A stretch of 64,000 nt of DNA from Trichomonas vaginalis G3 (taxonomy: Eukaryota > Parabasalia > Trichomonadida > Trichomonadidae), in the NCBI RefSeq assembly GCF_026262505.1, contig NC_067206.1, positions 26,923,896 through 26,987,895 on the forward strand, read 5' to 3'. Both the position numbers and the translations under genes were made by a program. The notes under the pieces were generated by a model, which made no database searches, was not told the origin of the DNA, and was given only the letters and a program-made list of their open reading frames with translations. Below, piece by piece: positions 15,750 to 27,100 of this stretch; the first letter of the stretch is position 1, and every line of letters begins with the position of its first letter.

Positions 15750-16877
15750 ATGTCACTTTTTAAAATGCTTTCTTTATTTTTCATATTTTGTCACTCATAT
15801 TTTCTTGAATATTCACGATCCGCGTTCGATATAGCTATTACACAAGTTGAAGAAACACCGGTTTTTGTGTTATTTTATTTAGAATCAGAGCCTGTTTCGA
15901 CGAGAGTTATTGGAAGATACAAAGATTTAATGAATCAAACAACAGATCGCGCAGTTGGATTTTCAGTAGAATGTTCAGAACAATTCGAGTTATGTAATGA
16001 TTTAAATGCACAATATTTTCCATCAATTATTGCAATGAGATCAGTATATAGCTTTTATCATCGTTTATATCACGGAAACTTTACACCTTCTTCATTGATT
16101 ACCTTTGTTGAAACAGTTATTGATCCTCCAATCCAGTATTTAGATAGTTTAGGTTCAATCGATTTACTTTCTGATGGTTTTATGAACGTAACTGTTCCAG
16201 TTTACTTTGGTCCAAATGCTAAGCCAAAAGGTGAAGAATTTATACCATTTCTTACCAATTTATCAAATTTCATTTACGCAGCTAACCGTACGTTTGCTAC
16301 ATACTATGATTCATCGGAGCACATGAAAATATACATCAGTCCTAATTGTGGATTGCTATATAATGGACCAATGAACCAGAAATCAATTTTAAAGTTTATG
16401 GAAGACTACAAATACCCTATTTTGCACAAATTTACATATGAACAATTCTCTACATATCATCCTGATGTTCCAATGCTTGCTATTCTCTCAACAAGACCAT
16501 TAAGTGAAGAATATGCTTCAATTCTAAGCGATGTTTCATCGAAACTCTGTGGGAAGTTCATTTTTGGATGGTTGGATCCATTTTCTGATCGTAGATACAA
16601 CATAACCTTCAAGAATGACCCAGAAGATCCAACATTATTTGCATATGTTGATAGAACTAACCATAAAATATTCAAACTTCTCAAAAGACCAGATACACAG
16701 ATTGTTCATCAATTTGTCCTCAACGTAACTCATTTCTATGAACAAGGAGAAGATTGGGACAACGGATGGGCAATTTTTGGAGCTTTTATACTCCTTATAT
16801 TAACATCCATATTCCTTCTGGTTTATAATAGTACTTACCAGAAATGTATTTCAAATATCAATGAATTATTCTTTTAA
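15750..16877 (+). CDS. Thioredoxin-fold (PDI-like) type I membrane protein without CxxC
   Basis: 375 residues: an N-terminal signal sequence (MSLFKMLSLFFIFCHSYF), a thioredoxin-like domain in the first 130 residues (TPVFVLFYLESEPVSTRV, then VGFSVECSEQFELCNDLN, then the cis-proline region YFPSIIAMRS and YHGNFTPSSLITFV), a long lumenal region with several N-glycosylation sequons, and one C-terminal membrane segment (WAIFGAFILLILTSIFLLVY) with a short tail. The usual CxxC redox pair is absent, so the domain probably binds substrates and does not catalyse disulfide exchange. I infer an ER or secretory-pathway chaperone related to protein disulfide isomerases. An overlapping ATG at 15733 in another frame is not used. 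Confidence 0.75.
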   Translation: MSLFKMLSLFFIFCHSYFLEYSRSAFDIAITQVEETPVFVLFYLESEPVSTRVIGRYKDLMNQTTDRAVGFSVECSEQFELCNDLNAQYFPSIIAMRSVYSFYHRLYHGNFTPSSLITFVETVIDPPIQYLDSLGSIDLLSDGFMNVTVPVYFGPNAKPKGEEFIPFLTNLSNFIYAANRTFATYYDSSEHMKIYISPNCGLLYNGPMNQKSILKFMEDYKYPILHKFTYEQFSTYHPDVPMLAILSTRPLSEEYASILSDVSSKLCGKFIFGWLDPFSDRRYNITFKNDPEDPTLFAYVDRTNHKIFKLLKRPDTQIVHQFVLNVTHFYEQGEDWDNGWAIFGAFILLILTSIFLLVYNSTYQKCISNINELFF

Positions 16878-18863
16878 AATATAAAATGTAATTGTGTTAT
16901 TCTTTTAATATATAATTGAATTATGTTTTACATATTTTTCTTTTATATACCATGAATTTCATGCAATTTTTTTAATAAGTTAAAACAAAGAACAGTCAAA
17001 CACTATACTAATAATTATAAACTAATTCCTAGATCTGTGGTTGAAAAAATGATGAAGAAGATTTATGTCTACTCAAATAGAGCATACATTGCAAAAAATA
17101 TGAGCTTTCGTGCAAGCTACTAAATGTACATTGGTTAAAAATCTAAAGATAATGACTGGGAAATCAGTTATGTATATTATGCAAATATATCAGGAAATTT
17201 TGATGCTTTTAGCAAATTTTAGAAAAGAGTGTATTAATTTGTGTATTTTATGTTAGCCTGAAAGCAATTATGTATACACATCCATTGAATATATGAAAAA
17301 TTTCCAAAATTCGACATTTGGAAGATAAATTAGTTTTTTATGTTCTCTATTGATGTATCATTATATGTATTTTAATTACTCAGCTAAATTTTAAAGAAAA
17401 TATGATCTAAGGTCATACCATTCTTTTTCAAACCACATTTGAAACACCAATTAGAAAGTCAAGGGCCAAATTTGATATTTCTTGATACTAATAGTTATCT
17501 GAAAGATAATTATCTAGTTAAAGTAGCGCTACGCTATAGTTGGTTAGACAATTTCCCTTCAATTTCTGAAACATCTTTGATTTGAATGCTATTTGTATGG
17601 AATATTACTCAAATATTATGGTAAGATAAATATTAAAATTTGGTCAGTGAAACTCATCATCCTCAACTGAATTATTGAAGATTTTATGAATAAAAATTAT
17701 TTTGTACAAGTTGTTTTTGAAATTGGATATAGATCTTAAATAAGAAAACTTATGGATAATTGAGTAAAGAAGTTAATTTAAAATTGAAATTAAAAATTAA
17801 GAAAAATTAGAAGAAAAACTACAACCCTAAATTTTACTGCTGCAATTAAAGAAGGCTGCTGAATATCTAAAATATTATGATCATTCGAAATTTAAATTAT
17901 GGATATTTTAAAAATTACTATTGGATAGATGTATACTACTGGCTATCAACAAAATAAGCATTAATTAACTTAATTTGTAATTTGAATTAGATATTCGAAA
18001 GAGTAATTAGTTATATCAATACCAAAAGATTTATAAATTAAGCACATCCAATTTGATATATAAATCCACAAAAATAAATTGAAACTAAAAAAATGTCATC
18101 AATTATGCTTTTAAACTCGGAAATGAAATGTATGTGCTTATGATAGTTTAATTTCGAAATTAAAATCGATTGAAATGCTGATTGTAATTTCAAAAACGTA
18201 AACACACTTTCAATTTTTAACCTCTTTTTTTAGTGAATATTTGCCTATACCAATGATGAAATATTAATTTGCTCTGATGACATAATTTTCTGAAAAAATG
18301 GAATCAAGCTTTTAGGAAACTAAAATCATAATTGGTATCAAAATGGTCAATAGTTCGATCATTGACAATTTTGTACTAAAATTTTAACACTTTTGTGAGC
18401 ATGACAGTAAAAAAATCTAAGGTTTCAAAAACTTATTAGTTATGCATATTTACAATGTCCTAACATCAAACAATAAACTTCGGATTTTTGTGAGTATATT
18501 GAAAAGATAATCTTCACAATTTATTCAAAATATTTGGTTAGCAACTATTAAAATCATTACAATGTATCAACTACATATAATTCTATTAATGAACAACGTA
18601 AGTTATTTGCCCTTCAATTATACTCATGTTTCAATCATTATTTTCATTATATTAATCTGTAGTATTCAAAAATCATTTTGAATTATATCGGTTTAAATTT
18701 TTATCATATAATGTCATCGAATTGATATTCTTATTCTCAATCTATCGCCGTCATTAATTATTTCTTTCAAAAATATTTCAAAGTGAACGTTATTTCGTAA
18801 TATATCTAATTAACATTCAAAGTCTAATAAAACTTATTTTGATCCCAAAATTTTAAAAAAATT
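16878..18863. other. About 2 kb intergenic, no gene seen
   Basis: Long A+T-rich spacer between two plus-strand genes. I scanned both strands and found no long frame, no TTAA-flanked inverted repeat pair and no tRNA-like fold. It may hold eroded transposon sequence; nothing recognisable remains. Confidence 0.5.
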
Positions 18864-18875
18864 TCAATTCAGATA

Positions 18876-20492
18876 ATGAAAGAGGTCTTCTATGGTGGCG
18901 ACATCCTAACTATGGAAGATGATGTTCAAGTTGAAGCTGTACTAGTTACCGATGGCTACGTAGAAGCAGTAGGTACAAAAAAGGAAATTTTTGCTTTAGC
19001 TGACTCAAAAACGAAATTTACAGATTTAAGAGGAAAATGCCTCATGCCAGCATTTATTGATCCACATAGCCATATTGTTGCATATACAAAGGTTCTTGGT
19101 AGAGCCAGACTTGATGAATGTTGTTCATTTGATGATATATGTGATGAGATTAAAAGAATTATGCGTAGTAAGCCAGTTACAAAAGATACCTGGGTGGTCG
19201 GTACAAACTACGATGAAAAGCTTTTGATTGAAAAGACACACCCACCGAAATATGTTATCGATTCAGTATGTCCTTGCAATCCATGTGTTATTGTACATAA
19301 AAACAGAAAGACAGGCATTATCAATAGTTTTGCTATCAGAAATCTTGGATTTGACCTGTTAAATCCTCAATTACCAAATGCTGATGGCATTTATCTTCAA
19401 AGGGATCCAAATACAGGCGAATTTACTGGATGGATTGATGGTGAAGTTTTCGAAAAACTCTCTCCACGTTGGAGAGCTCTTACCGATGATGAAATTGAAC
19501 GTCAATTAAGAATGTCCCAGAATTCTTATATCCAAAATGGATTTACAATTGTTCAAGAAGGTCTCTGCTTCAAGAAGGACTTAATTATTCTCCAAGATCT
19601 TGAGAGAAAAGGCCTCCTTAAACTAGATATCTACTGTTACATCGATATGGTCAGAGATGCAGACTATCCACTTACAGTACGTGAAAGAGATTACGAACAT
19701 CTCCATCTTTCCGGCTACAAACTGATTCTCGATGGTGGTCCACAGCAAAGAACAGCTTGGGTTTCAAAACCATACAAGACAGACCCAGGAAACTGCGGTA
19801 CACACACTTATTCAGATGAACAACTCATCAAATTGTTCACACAAGCAAAAGAAAACCATTTACAGATGATTGCCCACGCAAATGGAGATCTCGCCTGCGA
19901 ACAGTTCGTAAATACCGTAGAAAAGGTTTACGGACCAAGCAACAAGAACTACAGACCAGTACTTATTCATGCACAGCTTGTAACAAACGATCAACTTGTT
20001 CGCTGCGCAAGGATGGGTATTGTCGTATCATTCTATAATACAAACGCATACAACTGGGGTGATATCCATATTAGAAACCTCGGTGAGCTCGCTTATAGAT
20101 GTTCTCCAGCTAAATCTGCTTTAGATCTTGGAGTTACCTTCAATTTCCACCAGGATACACCAGCTTTCCCTTGCGACATGATTACATCGATCTACTACGC
20201 TGTAAACAGATTAACTAAGTCTGGACAGCCAATGGGACTTGATGAGAGAATCCCGATCTTGGAAGCACTCAAGGCCTGCACAATATACGCTGCTAAGACG
20301 TACTTCATCGAAGATAAGGTTGGTTCTATCGCTGTTGGAAAGAGAGCTGACTTTATCGTATTAAACACAAATCCTCTCACAATGCCACCTGAAAACCTTA
20401 ACAAGTTGAAGGTTATAACAACCATTAGAGAAGGTGATGTATTGTTCACTAAGGATGCAGGATCTCAGTCAAATTGCTGCAATTTAATTTAA
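18876..20492 (+). CDS. Amidohydrolase, YtcJ-like (amidohydrolase 3 family)
   Basis: 538 residues. Metal-binding start AFIDPHSHIVAY (His64, His66) follows an N-terminal beta-sandwich half (GGDILTMEDDVQVEAVLV). Later family signatures are LDGGPQQRTAWVSKP, MIAHANGDLA, LIHAQLVT, FHQDTPAFPCDMITS and the closing GSIAVGKRADFIVLNTNPL. This is the YtcJ/AepA-like branch of metal-dependent amidohydrolases, about the usual length of 530-560. The exact substrate is unknown; cytosolic hydrolysis of an amide or cyclic compound is likely. Codon use is somewhat richer in G+C than its surroundings, as in well-expressed genes. Family distribution makes bacterial origin plausible. TCAATTC lies about 10 bp before the ATG. 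Confidence 0.92.
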   Translation: MKEVFYGGDILTMEDDVQVEAVLVTDGYVEAVGTKKEIFALADSKTKFTDLRGKCLMPAFIDPHSHIVAYTKVLGRARLDECCSFDDICDEIKRIMRSKPVTKDTWVVGTNYDEKLLIEKTHPPKYVIDSVCPCNPCVIVHKNRKTGIINSFAIRNLGFDLLNPQLPNADGIYLQRDPNTGEFTGWIDGEVFEKLSPRWRALTDDEIERQLRMSQNSYIQNGFTIVQEGLCFKKDLIILQDLERKGLLKLDIYCYIDMVRDADYPLTVRERDYEHLHLSGYKLILDGGPQQRTAWVSKPYKTDPGNCGTHTYSDEQLIKLFTQAKENHLQMIAHANGDLACEQFVNTVEKVYGPSNKNYRPVLIHAQLVTNDQLVRCARMGIVVSFYNTNAYNWGDIHIRNLGELAYRCSPAKSALDLGVTFNFHQDTPAFPCDMITSIYYAVNRLTKSGQPMGLDERIPILEALKACTIYAAKTYFIEDKVGSIAVGKRADFIVLNTNPLTMPPENLNKLKVITTIREGDVLFTKDAGSQSNCCNLI

Positions 20493-21060
20493 TTTTTTAG
20501 TTTTTTGTTGATTTATTTTATAATTTTAATAGAAATCATCAAAATAAACATTTACTATATTTGTTTTTCAATAAATTTCTTTCATTTTTTTAATTTGACT
20601 TGAATTGGCTCAGAAACCTATTAAAATCAATGAATATGTAGTGTTCAAGGTATATTTTATTATAACGTTATTCTTATTCATTTGTATTAGCAAATCGCCG
20701 AAAAAATATATTCTCTCCCAAAATATTTTTGAATATCATTAAGCGATTGCTTGATTTGATGAAGAAGAAACTTCAAAACTTTACTAATTGGAAGCAACTA
20801 CTGAATTTTTAACAAAGCAACCACAGATTTTGTAAGAAAGTTGAATTTCATTTATTTTATCTATACAATAAAATTTTCGCGTTTTTATGTGTGTCTGATC
20901 ACGCCATTTAGGCGTTTTGAATATTAACCGCCATTTGACATTGATCTGACAGTCCAGATTCTCAATTTTTATGAGTATTTCAAAATAGATTTTTGCAATT
21001 ATTATGGCAACAATGTTTCAATTGCCATATCAATATAAAATTTTTTGAAAGGAATAAAAA
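20493..21060. other. Intergenic, no gene seen
   Basis: About 570 bp of A+T-rich spacer between two plus-strand genes; it includes the upstream region of the repeat protein gene at 21073. No other feature recognised. Confidence 0.6.
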
Positions 21061-21071
21061 TCATTATTTTT
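21061..21071 (+). promoter_or_regulatory. Initiator motif TCATTATTTTT
   Basis: An excellent match to the trichomonad initiator, ending one base before the ATG at 21073. It fixes the start of the downstream gene and is one of the best organism clues in the window. Confidence 0.75.
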
Positions 21072-21072
21072 A

Positions 21073-21753
21073 ATGTTACCACTTCTCGCTATCCGTAGAA
21101 GTTATAATGCAGATGATGATAACATCTGGTTCCCAATTCCAACACCATGGGGCCCTCTCCGAATCGGAATCGATAAGAATGAAGAGGAAGAAACGTATGA
21201 TGATGACAATTGGGGCATTGGAATCACATACCATTCACCATGGGGCAAGTTCTACCTCGGCTATCGCAGCAACGAAGAAGAAGCTGAAGAAGATGACAAC
21301 TGGGACATCAGCTTAACATACCACTCACCATGGGGCAAGTTCACAATTGGATACCACAATACCGATGAAGAAAAGGAGACTAAGCCTCAGCATAAGTACG
21401 AGATCCCTCCACTCAATAAATATCTTATGGAAAAGGCAAAGTGGGAAAGGAAAATTCAAGAAGGAATGATGAAGCGTTTTTATGATCTTCTTAAGAAAAA
21501 GGCTGCCACAACCCCAAAGAAGAACTCATTCAAATTTGATATTAAATCCATACTTGATGAAGTAAAGCGTTTTGATGAAAGATGCAAAGCAATGGCAATG
21601 CTTGCTAAACGTTGGCAGTCACATACTCCAAAGAAGAACTCTCTGGCAACTGATGTCATGAGATTTGCTCTGGAAAATCAGAAGTTTCTTGATGCGATGC
21701 ATAAGTTTAATGAAGAGAGAATGCGCCTTCTTAAACTAAAGTTTAAAAAATAA
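21073..21753 (+). CDS. Candidate hydrogenosomal protein with W-G-K/P repeats
   Basis: 226 residues. The N-terminus MLPLLAIRRSYNADD resembles the short presequences that target trichomonad hydrogenosomes (ML..., arginine near position 8-9, then an aromatic before the cleavage site). Three repeats of about 33 residues follow: PTPWGPLRIGI, YHSPWGKFYLGY and YHSPWGKFTIGY, each separated by an acidic linker with DDNW. The second half is basic and helical with two TPKKNS segments (ATTPKKNSFKF and HTPKKNSLATD). The enzyme or structural role is unknown; no catalytic motif is seen. The start is supported by the initiator directly upstream. The beta-rich repeats could form a small barrel or outer-membrane-like sheet, which is speculation. 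Confidence 0.75.
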   Translation: MLPLLAIRRSYNADDDNIWFPIPTPWGPLRIGIDKNEEEETYDDDNWGIGITYHSPWGKFYLGYRSNEEEAEEDDNWDISLTYHSPWGKFTIGYHNTDEEKETKPQHKYEIPPLNKYLMEKAKWERKIQEGMMKRFYDLLKKKAATTPKKNSFKFDIKSILDEVKRFDERCKAMAMLAKRWQSHTPKKNSLATDVMRFALENQKFLDAMHKFNEERMRLLKLKFKK

Positions 21754-21805
21754 GTAGTGATTTGCCAATTAATCGCATTGAGTAATAAAAAAAAACTTTT
21801 ATTAA

Positions 21806-24078
21806 GGATACCCTTACGTGTCAGATTTTTTGCGCATACGAAGAAGTCATGCTAGACATGAGCTATAAACCTGAAATTTTAGCAACATATTTAAAACTTT
21901 TTAAACTACAATACACTTTAATATTCAAGAACAAAAATATTCTTTTTAGAAATTACATAATTATTTTATGTGAAATCTATATAAAAACATATTTTGCGAG
22001 CGTAACTTTTTTCTTTATAAGCACCTTATATGACTGATAAACTGTGAAGGCACATAATTGTTAATTCATAGAGTTGATATGTTTCCAAAATTGAGAGGAA
22101 ATTTAAAAATTGAATACCCTTTCAATTCAATTTTCAAAAGATATCAGCTCCTTCAATAATTGAAGGACGATTTTGATCATTTGCTCTTAAAACAAGTATG
22201 CCATGGAGAAAAAAGTTACGCTCGCAAATCTGAAATATAACTATCATATAAAAAAATTAAATTTCTAATTTTTTACTCTATAGATATTATTGGCCACTTG
22301 TGTAATGCATAAAAGTTTATGTCATATGCATACATTTGGAAGTATGGGAGACGAGGGAAATTACTTCTATGAGGCACTAGGATTTTTAAAAATTTCTCTA
22401 TCGGACTCACCATTCAATTTCTCGAAAATTAAAAAAAATCAATAATAGCTAAAATGTATTATGCATAACAAATTTTAATGTTACACGGTATTTTTTGAAC
22501 TTCATGACATGAATTTTCTTTATATTATTTTTTTTTGGATTTTCTATGATTTATGCGATAGGCTGGAACAACATTGTAAGTGCAATGATATCATTTATAG
22601 AGAAATCTAAAACTTCAGCATTCAGAACTCGCAACCACAAAAATATTCATTTGCTAAGTAAGTAAAGTTGATTAAGTTCGACACTTAGCTTTTATACGTA
22701 AAACCAAGTGTGTATTGTTATTTCTTGTTAAATTATTGAGAAAAAAATAAATTGTAAGAGAAACGATATTGATTATTGAAATAATATTGAGGGTAGCTGC
22801 AGATTTCTTCATTAACATGCCGGAAATTTGTTAATCTTGGTTTTCTATCATAAAATCTGTCGAAGAATCTAAAAACGGAGATATGAAATAGAGATCATGT
22901 AAATCTAGAGTATCCTGTCAGAAAAATAGACTAAGCATGTAACCCTTTTTTGGTCATAAACACTTTTTACCACTTAGTCATACAGATGATCATTAAATTT
23001 AAACGAGCACTTTTTGTCAGAATTTATTCTTTTACAAAGACAGAAGATTTTAGTATTATTTAATATTAGTGCTGTAGCAAAATTCAAAAAACGGTGAAAA
23101 TTCAGTGAATTTGTGAATTCACATTTTTTTCGACATTTTTCTTGATATATCCATGCACATTAAGAACACAGCTTTGATACGCTTAAAAAAGCATATTTCA
23201 TATGAAATTGTTAAAGAAATAAACAATTTATATAAAAATTGCACTTATGGGCAGTTTAGATATATAATTTATATATAACATATATACAAATCCATAGACA
23301 AAGTGCAATAACTACAATGTTGTAGAAAATTACAGCAGAAATACTGACTTTTTGAAGGATAATAAGAATTCTTCTAAATGTTGTATTTTTATAATTTGAT
23401 TGATTTTTTTTTACTATTTCATTAATCTTTTATGAATAATAATTATTTTTAATATATGTGCTATTAAAATTTCAAATTTTGACTAATATATCTAAGTTAT
23501 CTGAACGAAACATTTAGAAAATATCATACTTACATTGAAATAGCAAGTAGAGCATATTAATAGCAAGTTTCTTGGCTTTATATCTATCATCTATTGTTGT
23601 TTGATCAAACAAAATTCACTCTATTATATGGTGTCAATTAATTAAAACAATTTTTAATAGTTATTTATTTAGTGCGAATAAGTGCAAACTCATAAATGAA
23701 TAACTTAATAGTAGAAATGAATTATCTGATATAAATCTCACATTTTGTCCATCAGAAATACTTTAATTGCATACGCATAACTATTAGTAATACGTCTGGA
23801 GTGTCAATTAATAACAATCCCACAACAAGTAAAATTCAGATTTTTATTAAACTTATTTTTTCCTAAAAGTTTTCTCAAATTACTATATATACATATGTGG
23901 ATAAAATAATAGTAATATTGTAAAAAATTAGATAATTTTTTTTATTTGAGAACCTCTCAAAAGTTCATTCAATTTATCAATTGTTTCAGTTTGATGTATA
24001 TTCATTTCTGGAGCCTAAAACTTTAGCAATCATGACAATATCATATTCTCTTTCTAACTACGCAATGTAAGGGTATCC
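21806..24078. mobile_element. TTAA-flanked DNA element with GGATACCCTTAC TIRs, no transposase seen
   Basis: Left end TTAA (21802-21805) then GGATACCCTTAC; right end GTAAGGGTATCC (24067-24078) then TTAA (24079-24082). A TTAA target duplication is typical of piggyBac and Kolobok-type DNA transposons. The interior is A+T-rich and lacks any long frame, so this is non-autonomous or decayed. It fills nearly all the space between two convergent genes: only 48 bp and 20 bp of host spacer remain outside it, so before insertion the two stop codons were about 70 bp apart. A nested inverted repeat lies at 21993-22228. Confidence 0.8.
21993..22228. repeat. 22-bp perfect inverted repeat (TTTGCGAGCGTAAC...), possible nested MITE
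   Basis: 21993-22014 and 22207-22228 are exact reverse complements, with TTTGCGAGCGTAAC at the outer side of each. The enclosed 236 bp could be a miniature DNA transposon inserted in the larger TTAA element. No clear target duplication was found. Confidence 0.65.
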
Positions 24079-24102
24079 TTAATAAAAAAATCTAATATAA
24101 AT

Positions 24103-27100
24103 TTACGACTCAGAGTTGCTTGATAAGTCGCTATAATCATATGATTTGTTAGAACTTTCACTCCATTTCCTCTTTCTTGGTGGAGGTGCCGATGTTGTGC
24201 TATCCGATGAAGAAGAAGATTCAGAATCCTGAATTTGAATTTGATTTAATTGTGCTCTTTCTTGTTGTTGTAGTTTCATTTGTTCTTCTTCTTTCTTTCT
24301 TTGTTCTTCGCGCAATCTTGCTTCTTTAATTGCAGGATCGATAGAATCTTTTCTAAGATGTCTAGATTTCCTTCTCTGGCTTCTATTTCCATCGTCACTG
24401 TTGATTTCCTTGACTTTTGGCTTGGCTTTATATCCTTTGTACTTCTTGATGACATCAGAAACTTCGGATACTTTTTGATGTGCTGCAGCATCCATCATTG
24501 TTTCGCCTTTATAAGTCAAGCCGTATTCCAATCCCATCTTGAACATCATCTCCAATGTTCTGCACATTCCATTCTGAATGGCAACAAATGGAGGAGGAGC
24601 TTTTCCTTGCGGGCCACCGAGAATTCCGCAGCCGTGTTCTAATAATGTTATTGCTGCTTCTTCGTTCTTCATCGAGACAGCGATGTATAGAGGTGTTCTG
24701 TCTTGTTGATCCAATGTATCGAGCATAAACTTGTCCATGACAAGTTCTGTGAGTTTCCAGTCATCGACACATGCTGCCATGTGAAGAGGTGTCGTGTATT
24801 TCGAGTTCATCGCTGTTTTGTCTGCGCCTTTCTTCAAAAGTGAGTTGACAGCAATGTGAACTAAAGCCAATCTCTCGCGGCGAGGCTTTCTCTCGAAAGT
24901 CTGATCGATGCCGTTTGGATCATCTGTGTTGTTGTGCTGGTATTCGAGTTCCTCATCGTAATCCTCGCTCTTTGCTTCTGAATCCAACAATCTCTGGAGA
25001 ACTAAATGCAATGGAGAGTTGTTCTTCTTTCTCTCGCGTTTGTTCACGATCTCCTGAGGAATGGCGTCGATGAGAGGAAGGTTGAGCTTGTAAGCAACAA
25101 GGTGAGCAATGTTGCTGCCTTCTTCGTTGACTGCGTTGATGTCGGCGCCTTTCGAAATGAGGAACTTGAGAATATCCGCACTTTTGTTGTTTTCTGTGAG
25201 CAGAATCGCAGAACGACCGAAAGCGTCTTTCTGGTTAATGCGAGCTGGATCTTCAGCCACGCACTCCTTGACAATCTGGAGATTGTCAGAAAGAACTGCT
25301 GCGTGTAATGGAAGAGACAAAGTATCTCTGCCAGTTGTCTTGAGGAGTCTTGCAGCTTCTAATTGTCTGCATGAGATGGCAACTTCGAGAGGAGTGAAAC
25401 CTTCTTTGTCACGGATGTTGCAATCAGCACCATTTTCAAGTAAAACTTCAATTAATTTTGTATTTCCTCTGGCAGCATTGTAATGTAGAGGTGTTCTGTT
25501 TCTGAGGTCAAGTAAGTTTGTATTAGCATTCATTTGGATGAAAATATTGAGTACTTCAACTGAATTTGTAAGATGAAGTGCGGATTGGCCCATATTATTC
25601 AGCAATTTCTGTGGATTGTGCTTGAGAAGGTAAAGAACAATATCAGCGTGGCCATTTGCAGCAGCGTAAAGTAACGGAGAGTTACCTTTTACGTCGCATG
25701 CGTCGATAAATGCATCAAAGTTACTGACAAGGAAGTCAACGGCGTCGTAATTGCCCATTTCACAGGCTATAGATAAAGGAGTTCTGTTATCTTTGTCATT
25801 TACGTCTACACAGAAGAATTTACCTTTCAATGTGTCCTTTAAGACCTTTGTAGAGCATTTAATGACCATGTAATGCAAGCAACTGCGTTTGTTGTGATCC
25901 ATTGCAAGCAAATCGATGTCTTTCGAGATAACCCAGTCGATTGTTGGTTGATGACATGAAAGAACAGCGAAGTGGAGAGCATTTCTGCCTTTCGGACCTT
26001 TGACTGTGAGTTTGCACTTCTTACTGACCATGTATTTGGCTGTATCTAACTTTCCACTCTTGATACAATAAAATAGTGGAGGCATGTCATGCATATCTCT
26101 GCAATCTGACTCTTTTTCGGCTTCTAAACATGTATCTATAAGCGGGTAGTCATCAAGCATGGCAACTAAGTGTAAAGCGTGAAGTTCATTTGCATAACAA
26201 GATCTGTGTAGTTTTTTATGTAAAAATAGCATGCTTGAAATTCTTTTTGTATCTTGCATGGCATATGCTCTGTAGAAATCGAACACTGTTTCGTTTGATA
26301 ACTTGATATGATTGTATCTTGTCAAATCGCACTTATTAATGAACTTATTTACTTCTGTTGCTGTAACTCCGAGGTTATCTGATTCATCATCGAGCATCAA
26401 GTTCTGGAACATGTGAAGGAAAATTTTATTTTTGTGAACGTAAGCGTAATGGAGGTAAGTCATGCCTGTTGTTGGGTTTCTATCTGCTGGATCGAAGCCA
26501 TATGGGTGCATGTTGCAGACAGCTTCGAGATTTCCGAGTCGAACGGCGTACATAAAGAAAGTTTCGCCTGAAGGAAGTTTCCTGTGGTTGTATTGATGGC
26601 AAATGTCCATGAGGAAGAGGATCAAGTTCATTTCGCTTGCTCCTGACTCGATTGCATGTTTCATAAGAGTATCGAGTTCTGCCAAGTCAGCGTTACAGTA
26701 AGCAAGCGATTTCATTACTAGCATGTAGTTCATATTTCTTGGATTGACTTTCCAGAGGTCCTTATTATTATTAATGGAAGTATATTTCTGGTATGCGATC
26801 ATCAAAGCTGTATTCTTGTCTTTATTTTGGATGTTCATGTCGTGAAGTTTATCGGTTGCTATAAAAAGTACAACTTCGTGCAAACCTTCAGCAGCGGCTA
26901 AATGAAGAAGGTTATTACCTTTTTTATCGGTGATGTCGAAGATCCTATCTGAAGTAACAAGTAACTCCATGGCTTTGGCTGAATTATGGCTCTCAATAGC
27001 TTTACAGATTTCCATAAATTTATCCTCTTTGAGAGTAGGCTTGTCACGTGAATAAGTGATACCAAGGCTTTGAAGCATTGCTCTTGGTGTCTCCTGTGTA

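Noticed and set aside
17521-17545. GTAGCGCTACGCTATAG segment as a transposon end or tRNA part
   Set aside because: No inverted partner was found within 2 kb and no cloverleaf can be drawn around it.
25006-25483. Plus-strand frames of 100-124 codons inside the giant ankyrin gene
   Set aside because: Shadows caused by the G+C-richer codons of the real minus-strand gene.
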